Shown piece by piece: positions 35,166 to 42,293 of a DNA stretch of 64,000 nt; position 1 is the stretch's first letter, and each line of letters starts with the position of its first letter. The stretch is from Streptomyces sp. AC555_RSS877 (GTDB lineage: Bacteria > Actinomycetota > Actinomycetes > Streptomycetales > Streptomycetaceae). Under the pieces are notes generated by a model. The model saw only the letters and a program-made list of their open reading frames with translations, was not told the origin of the DNA and searched no databases. The DNA is taken from positions 1 to 64,000 of the forward strand of contig NZ_JAGMUK010000228.1 of NCBI RefSeq assembly GCF_019049245.1. The letters are read 5' to 3'. A program made the translations under genes and the position numbers.

Positions 35166-35999
35166 TCAGCCGGTGATCGCTGCCTTCAGGGTCGACGTCG
35201 TGCCGTTGGGCCGTTTGAAGGTGCCGGTGGCGTAGTACTCGTTCTCGTTGGTGCCGGCGGGGTTGGGTGTGGTCCGGGTCACCGTCGCGGAGTAGGCGCT
35301 TGTCCGCTTGGTGCACGACGGGTCGCAGAGGTTGAGGGTCTTGGACGTGCTGACGCCGGCGATGATGGATCCGACCTTGATCGACTGCGGGATTATGTAG
35401 CCGCCGCTGGCCGGCGTGTAGGTGAGGCGGCTGCGTTCCTGGGGGATGTCGCGGTAGTGGCGTACCTGGTACCGCACGCACACCTTGCCGGCCGCGTACG
35501 TGGCGCACTTCTCGGCCGCCGTCTGCCACCTGCCCCAGGAGGCGTGGAGGTCCCAGACACTGCCGTCGCTGAACTCGCCCTGTACCTTGTACGGCCCGGA
35601 GTTGAGGGTCTGGACTGGGGACCAGGCGGAGGTCCACGCGGCGGTCTTCATGGTGCAGCCGCCCGTGCAGACCTGGGCGAGGGGCTCGCCGGTGTACCAG
35701 TGATAGGTGGTCGGCTTCATCCCGTAGCCGTTGACGGGGGAGAGGATCACCCTTCCCCGCCAGCCGGTGACCGAGCCGGTATCGGTGACGCGCTTCTGCA
35801 CCTCGGCGCAGATCTGCCCCATCGGAGTGACGCCGTCGGCGTCGGTGTACGACTTGCAGACCTTGTCCATCGCCTGCCAGGTGGTCGCGGCCGAGGCGCT
35901 GGAGGCGCCGACGACGGTCCCGGCGCCGACGAGAGCGGCGGTAACGGCGAAGGCCGCCAGGTTCTTTCTGACCCTTCGTGTTGTTGCGGTGATGCGCAC
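35166..35999 (-). CDS. secreted hypothetical protein with Sec signal
   Basis: A 277-residue protein. The signal peptide has a basic RITATTRRVRKN start, a hydrophobic core and an ASA cleavage site near residue 37. The mature part (~240 residues) carries eight Cys spread in pairs (such as CTGGCTMK, CATYAAGKVC, CDPSC), many Tyr/Trp/Thr and likely beta-structure, suggesting a disulphide-stabilised exported protein. No family is recognised. It has its own terminator and lies inside the IS-bounded segment 33.7-37.7 kb. Confidence 0.75.
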   Translation of the reverse strand: MRITATTRRVRKNLAAFAVTAALVGAGTVVGASSASAATTWQAMDKVCKSYTDADGVTPMGQICAEVQKRVTDTGSVTGWRGRVILSPVNGYGMKPTTYHWYTGEPLAQVCTGGCTMKTAAWTSAWSPVQTLNSGPYKVQGEFSDGSVWDLHASWGRWQTAAEKCATYAAGKVCVRYQVRHYRDIPQERSRLTYTPASGGYIIPQSIKVGSIIAGVSTSKTLNLCDPSCTKRTSAYSATVTRTTPNPAGTNENEYYATGTFKRPNGTTSTLKAAITG

Positions 36000-36360
36000 A
36001 GGTTCCCCGATTCATCTCTGTGGTTACTGAGGCGCCTGTGTGACGACAGTCGACTCGTGTGCCGATTGACAGGAGTTTCACTGCCACCTCAAGAGTGACG
36101 GCCTCGACCATGGACCTTAGGGTCATCGTGGGCTTCGGAACTTTGTCATCCGTGCAGGGAACTTTGTCAGTAGTGCACCGCCTCAAGTTGACGCTGAATC
36201 AGGTGAGGGTCCTGTGTGTGCCCCGTGAAGCCGTTGCGCAGCGAGATCGAATCCGGCCAAACTGATGTCTGAACCGTCCGTGTCGAGGGGGACTTGTGGG
36301 GGAACGGGCCGAGGTACTGTCAGGCCGGCTCTGTGACCGACACGGACGAGGATCTGCCTC
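36000..36360. other. 361-bp divergent intergenic region
   Basis: This region separates the secreted-protein gene from the AraC-type gene. It is clearly A/T-richer than the window average, especially 36000-36200, and holds a near-direct repeat of AACTTTGTCA (36138-36147 and 36159-36168) that may be a regulator site. No gene is seen. Confidence 0.4.
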
Positions 36361-37329
36361 ATGAGCCCGGTCCTGGACACCGCGTTCATACCGCCGCGGG
36401 ACCGGGAGGAAGTGATCCGGAACGCGGTGTGGGAATCCATGGTGGCGGTCGATATCGACCACCGTCCTGCGGCTGAGGACATCTCCGTTCGCATAGGGCT
36501 CGGCACCGTGGGGCCCATCAGGATCTGTTCGGCGCGGGCGACCCCGGCCACTCTCCGTCGGACGGAGCGGCTCGCCCGAAAGGACGAGGAGCCGGCCGTC
36601 ACTCTCGGTGTTCAGATGACAGGCAGCAGCGTGGTGGTGCAGAACGGTCGCGAGTGCCTGCTGAGGCCGGGGGAATTCGCCGTCTACGAATCGATCGCTC
36701 CCTACACACATCTCTTCGACGAGGGAGTCGACTACCGCTTCATCCGTTTCCCCCGCGCGGCACTCGCGCTCCCCGACCGGTTGCTCCGGGACGTCACTGC
36801 GGTCCCGCTGGGATCCGACAACCCCGTTGCGCGCCTCGCCTTCACATACTTTGCCCAACTGGCCGTCAGCGACGACTTGCACCAGGGTGTGCACGCCGAC
36901 GCCGTCGTGCAACCCAGCGTCGAACTCCTCCGTGCCGTCCTGACGTCCCAGCACGGCAACTCCAGCCTGACCAAGGGGCCGTTGGAGGCGACACTCAGCC
37001 TGCGGATCACTCGATACATCCGGGAGCACCTGGCTGATCCCGATCTGTCGGCGGCACGGATCGCCGCAGCACACAGCATCTCCGTGCGTCATCTCTACGC
37101 TGTGCTGTCCCGGTCGGGCATCAGCCTCGGAGACTGGATCCGTACACACCGCCTGGCCGAATGCAGGCGAGAGCTGGCCGGCCCGAACGGGCGGCTGCGG
37201 ACCATCGAAGCGATAGGACGACGGTGGGGCTTCGCGGACGCCACCCACTTCAGCAAGGTGTTCAAACAGACGTACGGAATCTCGCCTCGGGCCTGGCGCG
37301 ACCAGAACCACCCCCGCTCCTTGGCGTGA
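36361..37329 (+). CDS. AraC-family transcriptional regulator
   Basis: A 322-residue regulator. The N-terminal ~200 residues form a cupin-like AraC-binding domain (VTLGVQMTGSSVVVQNGREC, then LLRPGEFAVYES). The C-terminus has two HTH motifs (LSAARIAAAHSISVRHLYAV and AIGRRWGFADATHFSKVFKQ) ending in the family's FKQTYGISPRAWR signature. It is divergent from the secreted-protein gene and may control it. It lies inside the IS-bounded segment, and nothing ties it to the CTGACG regulon. Confidence 0.85.
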   Translation: MSPVLDTAFIPPRDREEVIRNAVWESMVAVDIDHRPAAEDISVRIGLGTVGPIRICSARATPATLRRTERLARKDEEPAVTLGVQMTGSSVVVQNGRECLLRPGEFAVYESIAPYTHLFDEGVDYRFIRFPRAALALPDRLLRDVTAVPLGSDNPVARLAFTYFAQLAVSDDLHQGVHADAVVQPSVELLRAVLTSQHGNSSLTKGPLEATLSLRITRYIREHLADPDLSAARIAAAHSISVRHLYAVLSRSGISLGDWIRTHRLAECRRELAGPNGRLRTIEAIGRRWGFADATHFSKVFKQTYGISPRAWRDQNHPRSLA

Positions 37330-37401
37330 TGATCGCCGCGCGGCCGCGTTTCGCGTGACCGACCTTGGACGCTCGGTCTCGGGCTGGGGTCAGGCGACCA
37401 G

Positions 37402-37445
37402 TGAGGTCGGTGCATCGTGAAAGCTGCACGTCAGATGGTCTGGTG
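37402..37445. repeat. 44-bp inverted repeat, right arm
   Basis: Exact reverse complement of 34583-34626. The 387-bp gap 37330-37716 otherwise holds only an IS remnant and GC-rich DNA without a gene. Confidence 0.7.
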
Positions 37446-37561
37446 CCGTGCATCGTAAGGCGCCGGAGCGGCCTCGTGGCGGAGCCACGTGGGCGTTTCG
37501 GCAACGCGGCGAGGTGCGGTGCCAGGCCGCGCGACCCGGACGGGCATAGTGAAAGGACCCC

Positions 37562-37677
37562 TTAGTCCAGCGACAAGGTCATCCGTCAGCGGGTGACTTC
37601 CCGGTTTGTCAGCACGAGCAGGGCTGCCGTCAGGGCCCTCGGCGAGACCGTTGTTTTTTCTTCACGCCAAACTCAAC
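37562..37677 (-). mobile_element. internally deleted copy B of the same DDE element, inverted
   Basis: The first ~65 bases are the reverse complement of the 3' end of copy A (stop region and TTAGTCCAGCGACAAGGTCA). The last ~50 bases are the reverse complement of its 5' end (GAGACCGTTG, then TTTTTTCTTCAC). The roughly 740 bases between are missing. Copies A and B face each other across 3 kb of cargo. Confidence 0.75.
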
Positions 37678-37716
37678 TGCCGCCGGGGGCCCGCCAGTTA
37701 CGGCCGGCTCACGCGG

Positions 37717-38151
37717 TCACGGACGTGCGGTGAACCGCCCGTCGCCCCGCTTGTGCAGCCAGCCGCGGTCGGCGAGCTTGGTCATCTTCGCTCGCAGAGG
37801 TTCCAGCTTGCGGCGCACCGAGGCGTTCAGGCCCAGCCGCTCGCCGACCGCCCTGACCTGCACCGGGCCGTCGGCCTCCCGCACGATCGTCAGGATCTTG
37901 CGGTAGTCGCCGGGCAGCGCGCCCTCATCGGCCGCGTCGCTGCGGGATGAGCAGCACTGCCCGCCCGGCCACCTTCGCCGATACCGGAGCGACAGCCTCG
38001 GTGTTGGCCTGGACCTGCTTGGCTTCAACACCCGCTCCGCGATCGCCAGTTCGTCCCGCTCGACCTGGACCTCCTGAAGCTGCTTGGTCAACTCCTCGGC
38101 GAGGGCATCCAGTTCGCTCCGGCGAGCGGTGATCCACTGCCGCTCCTGCAT
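37717..38151 (-). CDS. coiled-coil/winged-helix-type hypothetical protein with compensated frameshifts
   Basis: A 144-codon frame. The N-terminal ~42 residues are a heptad-like helix (ARRSELDALAEELTKQLQEV) and the C-terminal ~65 a likely winged helix (READGPVQVRAVGERLGLNA, then KMTKLADRGWLHKRGDGRFT). Between ~38027 and ~37935 the main frame is Arg/Ser/Pro-rich and implausible, whereas a second frame reads EAKQVQANTEAVAPVSAKVAG, which fits. Two compensating indels seem to have garbled the middle. Such proteins are often found beside IS elements in Streptomyces. Function is unknown. Confidence 0.5.
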   Translation of the reverse strand: MQERQWITARRSELDALAEELTKQLQEVQVERDELAIAERVLKPSRSRPTPRLSLRYRRRWPGGQCCSSRSDAADEGALPGDYRKILTIVREADGPVQVRAVGERLGLNASVRRKLEPLRAKMTKLADRGWLHKRGDGRFTARP

Positions 38152-38436
38152 CCCGGGCCCTCTCGCGATCTCGTGGCGTGCCGACCTGCCGGCGGGTCGT
38201 GGCGGGAGCAGGTCGCGGGCGCAGCCGAACCCGGCATCCCGCCGGAACCGGACCCGCCCGATGATCTACACCAAGGTCATCTGCCGCCGACCGGCGCGAG
38301 TACCCCACTCGTCATTCACACCAGACCCGCGACCTGCGACTTCACGATGCACACCGCTCAAAGGGGACGCACAGGCTTCTCGGGCGGTGTGGGGCCCGTT
38401 CCTCCCGGCCGACGCGGGGTTCCCGGAGGGGGTTAG
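38152..38436. other. gene-free stretch with repeat debris
   Basis: I see no gene here. A degenerate third copy of the 44-bp repeat lies at 38318-38360 (CACCAGAC, then TTCACGATGCAC). The boundary back to catabolic genes is at the operator at 38437. Confidence 0.4.
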
Positions 38437-38451
38437 CTGACGTACCGTCAG
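38437..38451. promoter_or_regulatory. CTGACG-type operator 7 (perfect) overlapping a -10 box
   Basis: CTGACGTACCGTCAG matches all 12 fixed bases and contains TACCGT 8-13 bases before the DoxX ATG. Only four bases separate operator and start codon. Confidence 0.82.
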
Positions 38452-38455
38452 ATCC

Positions 38456-38905
38456 ATGGATTCGATCTGGCTCACCGGTGCGCAGTGGCTGGCCGTGCTG
38501 CGCATAGGGCTCGGGTTGTGGTGGCTGGAGAGCTGGCGGCACAAGGACAAGAGGGCCTGGTTCGAGGGCGCCGGGATCGTCTGGGCCGCGGACGTGGCGG
38601 CGAAGCACCGGTGGAACGCGGTACGCAGCGGCTTCGACGTCGTCGTCACGCCGTACCCGAAGGCCATGGCGTACGTCGTCGTCTACGCGGAGCTCGCCCT
38701 CGGCCTCGGGCTGATCCTCGGCTTCCTGACCCCGGTCGCCCTGGTCGGCGGACTGCTGCTGAATCTGCTCTACCTCGTGCTGATGATCCACGACTGGGCC
38801 GAGCAGGGGCAGAACTCGATGATGGCGCTGATCTCGGTGGTGGCGCTGTTCGGGATGTCCTGGCAGACGTGGTCGCTGGACAGCGCGCTGGGGCTGTTCC
38901 CGTGA
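38456..38905 (+). CDS. DoxX-family membrane protein
   Basis: A 149-residue protein with about four membrane helices (LAVLRIGLGLWWLESW; AYVVVYAELALGLGLILGFL; VALVGGLLLNLLYLVLMI; MALISVVALFGMS). It fits the DoxX/thiosulfate:quinone-oxidoreductase-DoxD fold. Similar proteins sit in actinobacterial steroid and fatty-acid clusters, role unknown. There is no ribosome site next to ATG 38456, and the operator is four bases away, so translation from a leaderless mRNA is likely. Its TGA overlaps the GTG of the DUF35 gene (GTGA). Confidence 0.82.
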   Translation: MDSIWLTGAQWLAVLRIGLGLWWLESWRHKDKRAWFEGAGIVWAADVAAKHRWNAVRSGFDVVVTPYPKAMAYVVVYAELALGLGLILGFLTPVALVGGLLLNLLYLVLMIHDWAEQGQNSMMALISVVALFGMSWQTWSLDSALGLFP

Positions 38906-39309
38906 GCGGGCGGTACGACGTCCCCGAGGCGGACGCCTTCACGCGGACGTACTGGGACGCGGCGGCACAGGGGCGGTTGCTGATCCGGCGCTGCGGGGCG
39001 TGCGGACGGCCCCACCACTACCCGCGCGAGTTCTGCCCGCACTGCTGGAGCGAGGACGTGGACTGGGAGCGGGCGAGCGGCCGGGCCGCGCTCTACACCT
39101 GGTCCGTCGTCCACCGCAACGACCTGCCGCCCTTCGCCGCGCGCACCCCGTACGTCGCCGCCGTCGTCGACCTCGCCGAGGGGCCGCGCATGATGACGGA
39201 GATCGTGCGGTGCCCGCCCGACCGGCTGCGGGCCGGGATGGAACTGGAGGTCGCCTTCCGGGAGGGGATGCCGGTGTTCCGGCCGGTCGGGTTCGGGGGG
39301 AGTGTGTGA
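38902..39309 (+). CDS. OB-fold/zinc-ribbon DUF35 protein (ChsH2-C/Ltp partner type)
   Basis: A 135-residue protein. The N-terminal rubredoxin-like zinc ribbon (CGACGRPHHYPREFCPHC) is followed by an OB fold (GRAALYTWSVVHRNDLPPF). DUF35 proteins bind thiolase-like partners; in mycobacterial cholesterol breakdown the DUF35 part of ChsH2 is needed by the aldolase Ltp2. The likely partner here is the SCP2-type thiolase at 42294. GTG 38902 overlaps the stop of the DoxX gene, so the two are coupled. Confidence 0.85.
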   Translation: MSGRYDVPEADAFTRTYWDAAAQGRLLIRRCGACGRPHHYPREFCPHCWSEDVDWERASGRAALYTWSVVHRNDLPPFAARTPYVAAVVDLAEGPRMMTEIVRCPPDRLRAGMELEVAFREGMPVFRPVGFGGSV

Positions 39310-39353
39310 GGTGTGAGGTCGGGAGCCTCTGCGGTTCCGGGCGCACAGGTGAC

Positions 39354-39481
39354 CCCGAGCGGCTTCGGCGGGTTCGGGATGCCTGCGTGAGTCCGGTTCG
39401 CCGGGTGCACGTTGCGCGACCGAGGCCGGGCGGCTTCGGTGGGCCGTGGACGCACCGATGATCCCGAGCGGCTTCGGCGGG
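39354..39481. repeat. direct repeat of 19 bp flanking a degenerate GC-rich gap
   Basis: CCCGAGCGGCTTCGGCGGG occurs at 39354-39372 and 39463-39481, and a partial GGGCGGCTTCGGTGGG lies between. The 198-bp gap before the GNAT gene has no other feature. Confidence 0.6.
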
Positions 39482-39507
39482 GCACGTCGAGGGGCTTCAA
39501 TGGGCCG

Positions 39508-40113
39508 ATGACCCAAGTCGACGACCAGCACGGCAGCCGCACCCGCCCCTTCCCCGACCTGCACGGCCCCGGTATACGCCTGCGCCCCTGGGACCCCCGG
39601 TCCGAAGCCGACGTCGCGGCCTGGCTGCGCGGCATCACGGAAGCGGAGTTCCGGCGCTGGAACACACCGCTCAGGCCGGTCACCGACCTCGAGGGCGCCC
39701 GTGAGTCACTGCGCTCCAGGGCCGTACAGGCGGTGGAGGGCGTCTCGGTGTCGTACTGCGTGGCGGACGCCGAGACCGGTACGGCTCTGGGGCACATCGG
39801 CGTCAACGCGATCGACCACGACCTGCGCCTCGCCCGCGTCGGCTACTGGGTCCTCCCCGAGGCCCGCGGCCGTCGCGTCGCCACCGGCGCCCTCGCCCTC
39901 ACCGCCCGCTGGGCGCTCACCGACCTCGGCCTCCACCGCCTCGAACTCGGTCACGCCGTCGGCCACGACGCCTCTTGCAGGGTCGCCGAGCGGTGCGGGT
40001 TCCGCTACGAGGGCACGCTGCGGGACGCGATGTTCGAGGCGGGCCGCACGGACGCCTTCCGGGACGTACACCTGCACGCACGCCTGGCGACGGACCCCGA
40101 GCCGGAGTCGTAG
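39508..40113 (+). CDS. GNAT-family N-acetyltransferase (RimJ/RimL-like)
   Basis: A 201-residue acetyltransferase. The acetyl-CoA-binding stretch is VGYWVLPEARGRRVATGALALTARW, with GIRLRPWDPRSEADVAAWLRG at the N-terminus and NxxSxxVAERxGF-like HDASCRVAERCGFRYEG at the C-terminus, as in RimJ/RimL ribosomal-protein acetylases. The substrate is unknown. ATG 39508 is chosen; the frame open from 39412 crosses the repeats. A second GNAT gene follows after four bases. Confidence 0.82.
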   Translation: MTQVDDQHGSRTRPFPDLHGPGIRLRPWDPRSEADVAAWLRGITEAEFRRWNTPLRPVTDLEGARESLRSRAVQAVEGVSVSYCVADAETGTALGHIGVNAIDHDLRLARVGYWVLPEARGRRVATGALALTARWALTDLGLHRLELGHAVGHDASCRVAERCGFRYEGTLRDAMFEAGRTDAFRDVHLHARLATDPEPES

Positions 40114-40117
40114 CACG

Positions 40118-41029
40118 ATGCGACCCGACGACCGGCCCGGCGCCGCGGGCACCTGGCACCGCACCGAAGACCTCGACCGCTTCCTCGCCCGCGCCGGAGC
40201 CTTCCTGCGCTCCCGGCCCGCCCTGCACACGGTCGCGCTGACGGTGACCGAGAAGCTTCGCACCCGCGGCCCGTTCGCCTGCGCCGACGGGCGGCCCGTG
40301 TTCGGCCTGCTGGAGCGGGACGGGGCCGTACGGGCCACCTACTTCCAGACTCCTCCTCGCCGGTTGCACCTCACCGCCCTCACCGCGGAGGACGCCGACT
40401 CCCTCGCTGTTCATCTGGCCGGACTCGGCCGAACGGTCCCCGGCGTCGGAGCGGAGCGTGAGACCGCCGCCGCCTTCGCCGCGGCCTGGCAGACCCGCAC
40501 GGGGGCCCGCGCCGCGCTCCGGCAGCGGCAGCGGCTGTACAGCCTCGGCACGCTGACCGTGCCGGAGCCGGCCCCGGCGGGGCGGGCACGGGTCGCCGGG
40601 GAAAGCGACCGGGCCCTCCTCGTGCGCTGGAAGGACGAGTTCACCGAGGCGATCGGCGCGAGCGTCGCCTCGAACGCCGAAGCCTGGGCCGACGCCCGTA
40701 TCGCCTCCGGCGGCATCACCTTCTGGGAGACCCCGGACGGCACCCCCGTCTCCATGGCCGGGGTCACTCCGCCGGTCGCCGGCCAGGTCCGGGTCGCTCC
40801 CGTCTACACCCCGGCGCACCTGCGAGGCCGTGGCTACGCGGGGGCCGTCACCGCCGCGATCAGCCGGGTTGCTCGGGACGCCGGCGCGGACGAGGTGCTG
40901 CTCTTCACGGACCTGGCCAACCCGACCAGCAACGCGCTGTACCGGCGGATCGGGTACCGGCCGGTGGCCGACTTCGCGGTGTACGCGTTCTCGGAGCGGA
41001 GGTTCTCGGAACGCGAATTCCCGGAGTAG
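40118..41029 (+). CDS. GNAT-family acetyltransferase, two-domain
   Basis: A 303-residue protein. The C-terminal half is a GNAT domain with the CoA loop in VRVAPVYTPAHLRGRGYAGA and the ending NPTSNALYRRIGYRPVADFA. The N-terminal half is a degenerate GNAT-like domain. It starts four bases after the previous acetyltransferase stop, so the two are co-expressed. Neither has a CTGACG operator, and a link to the catabolic genes is not supported. Confidence 0.82.
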   Translation: MRPDDRPGAAGTWHRTEDLDRFLARAGAFLRSRPALHTVALTVTEKLRTRGPFACADGRPVFGLLERDGAVRATYFQTPPRRLHLTALTAEDADSLAVHLAGLGRTVPGVGAERETAAAFAAAWQTRTGARAALRQRQRLYSLGTLTVPEPAPAGRARVAGESDRALLVRWKDEFTEAIGASVASNAEAWADARIASGGITFWETPDGTPVSMAGVTPPVAGQVRVAPVYTPAHLRGRGYAGAVTAAISRVARDAGADEVLLFTDLANPTSNALYRRIGYRPVADFAVYAFSERRFSEREFPE

Positions 41030-41034
41030 GCCCG

Positions 41035-41700
41035 TCAGGGCCAGAGCAGTTCCCTTGCCCAGGTGTCCTCTTCACGCCGGTACACCAGCCGTACGTGCTG
41101 CCGTCGCACGTCGCCCTGGAAGAACTCCACCTCCTGCGGCCGGAGGCGGTACAGCGTCCAGGAGGGCACCGGGGCCTCCGGTTCGCCCTGCGCCCGTTCC
41201 CAGGCGGCCTGAGAGACCCGCGCCAACTCGTCCAGCGAGGTGAGGACTTCGCTCTGCCGTCCGGTGAGGGCAGCGGCCAGCGCGCCGGTGGAGCGGGCGT
41301 GCAGATCCGCCTGGCCCTGCCCGGACGGGGCAGCCGTGACCGGGCCGCGGATGCGCACCTGGCGGCCGTGGACCGGCCAGTAGAAGCCGAGCGCGGCGTA
41401 CGGGCGAGCGGTCAGCTGCGCGCCCTTGCGGCTGGTGACGTGGGTCGCGAAGGACCAGCCGTCCGCGTCGGCGCCGTGCAGCATCACGGTCCGTACGTCC
41501 GGCCGGCCCTCCGCGTCCGACGTGGCGAGGGACATGGTGTGCGGCTCGGTCTGCCCGGCCGCCACCACGTCGGCGAACCACGTGGTGAACAGGGGGAGGG
41601 GGTCGGCGGGGGCGGTGGTCGGGTCGAAGGCCGGCAGTGTGGTGACCTCCGGGTCCCACACCCGCAGCGACCTCAGCAGTTCGTGAAGATCTGTTCCCAT
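41035..41700 (-). CDS. pyridoxamine 5'-phosphate oxidase family protein (PdxH-like)
   Basis: A 221-residue FMN split-barrel protein. The FMN-binding segments resemble PdxH (DVRTVMLHGADADGWSFATH, then TSRKGAQLTARPYAALGFYW), and the C-terminal SWTLYRLRPQEVEFFQGD matches PdxH dimer-end motifs. The final residues differ from the RLHDR ending of true PdxH, so it may oxidise something other than pyridoxamine phosphate. ATG 41700 is the natural start. It converges tail-to-tail with the GNAT gene. Confidence 0.78.
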   Translation of the reverse strand: MGTDLHELLRSLRVWDPEVTTLPAFDPTTAPADPLPLFTTWFADVVAAGQTEPHTMSLATSDAEGRPDVRTVMLHGADADGWSFATHVTSRKGAQLTARPYAALGFYWPVHGRQVRIRGPVTAAPSGQGQADLHARSTGALAAALTGRQSEVLTSLDELARVSQAAWERAQGEPEAPVPSWTLYRLRPQEVEFFQGDVRRQHVRLVYRREEDTWARELLWP

Positions 41701-41726
41701 CCCCCGATTGTCGTGCCTGCCGTGCC

Positions 41727-42152
41727 TCAGACCGTACCGAGGTCCGACGACACCCAGCGCTCGGGCCGCATCCGGATCACGACCTGCTCGCCGTACTCCT
41801 TCCAGGCCACGTCGACGTACCCGTCCACCTTGTCGGCCGGGAGGTAGCGCGCGGAGATCTCCCGGAGCTGCTCGATGGTGGCGGGGGTCGTCTCGATGAC
41901 CGGACCCTCGACCGACACGTACCGGATGGTGGGTTCCAGCCGGTCGACCATGAGCGTGAACCGGCCCGCCGCACGGATCAGCTCGTTCTTGCGGGAGTCG
42001 AGCGCCGTCATGATCCACACCGTGCCGTCGGGCTCGTACTGGTACCAGATGGGCACGGTCAGCGGAGCGCGTCCCGCTCCCGCGTCGACCGCGAGGGCGG
42101 CGATGTGCGGCTCGGCCAGGAACTTCTCACGTTCATCGCGGGTCAGGGCCAT
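41727..42152 (-). CDS. PNPOx-fold FMN/F420-binding protein
   Basis: A 141-residue split-barrel protein of the pyridoxamine-phosphate-oxidase-like class (VPIWYQYEPDGTVWIMTALD, then RFTLMVDRLEPTIRYVSVEG). Small actinobacterial members use F420 or FMN to reduce diverse substrates. It precedes the PdxH-like gene by 26 bp in the same direction and may form an operon with it. The substrate is unknown. Confidence 0.8.
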   Translation of the reverse strand: MALTRDEREKFLAEPHIAALAVDAGAGRAPLTVPIWYQYEPDGTVWIMTALDSRKNELIRAAGRFTLMVDRLEPTIRYVSVEGPVIETTPATIEQLREISARYLPADKVDGYVDVAWKEYGEQVVIRMRPERWVSSDLGTV

Positions 42153-42293
42153 GCGATCTCCTCCGGCGGCTCGGGCGTCATCGTCCTGTGTCAGCCCAAC
42201 GCCATTCGGCGTAGCCTCTGTTCCCGCCCGACGGGGCTTGCACCAACCGCCCGAAGGAACCGCACAGCAGGTCTTGCCGACGGGCCTACGGAC

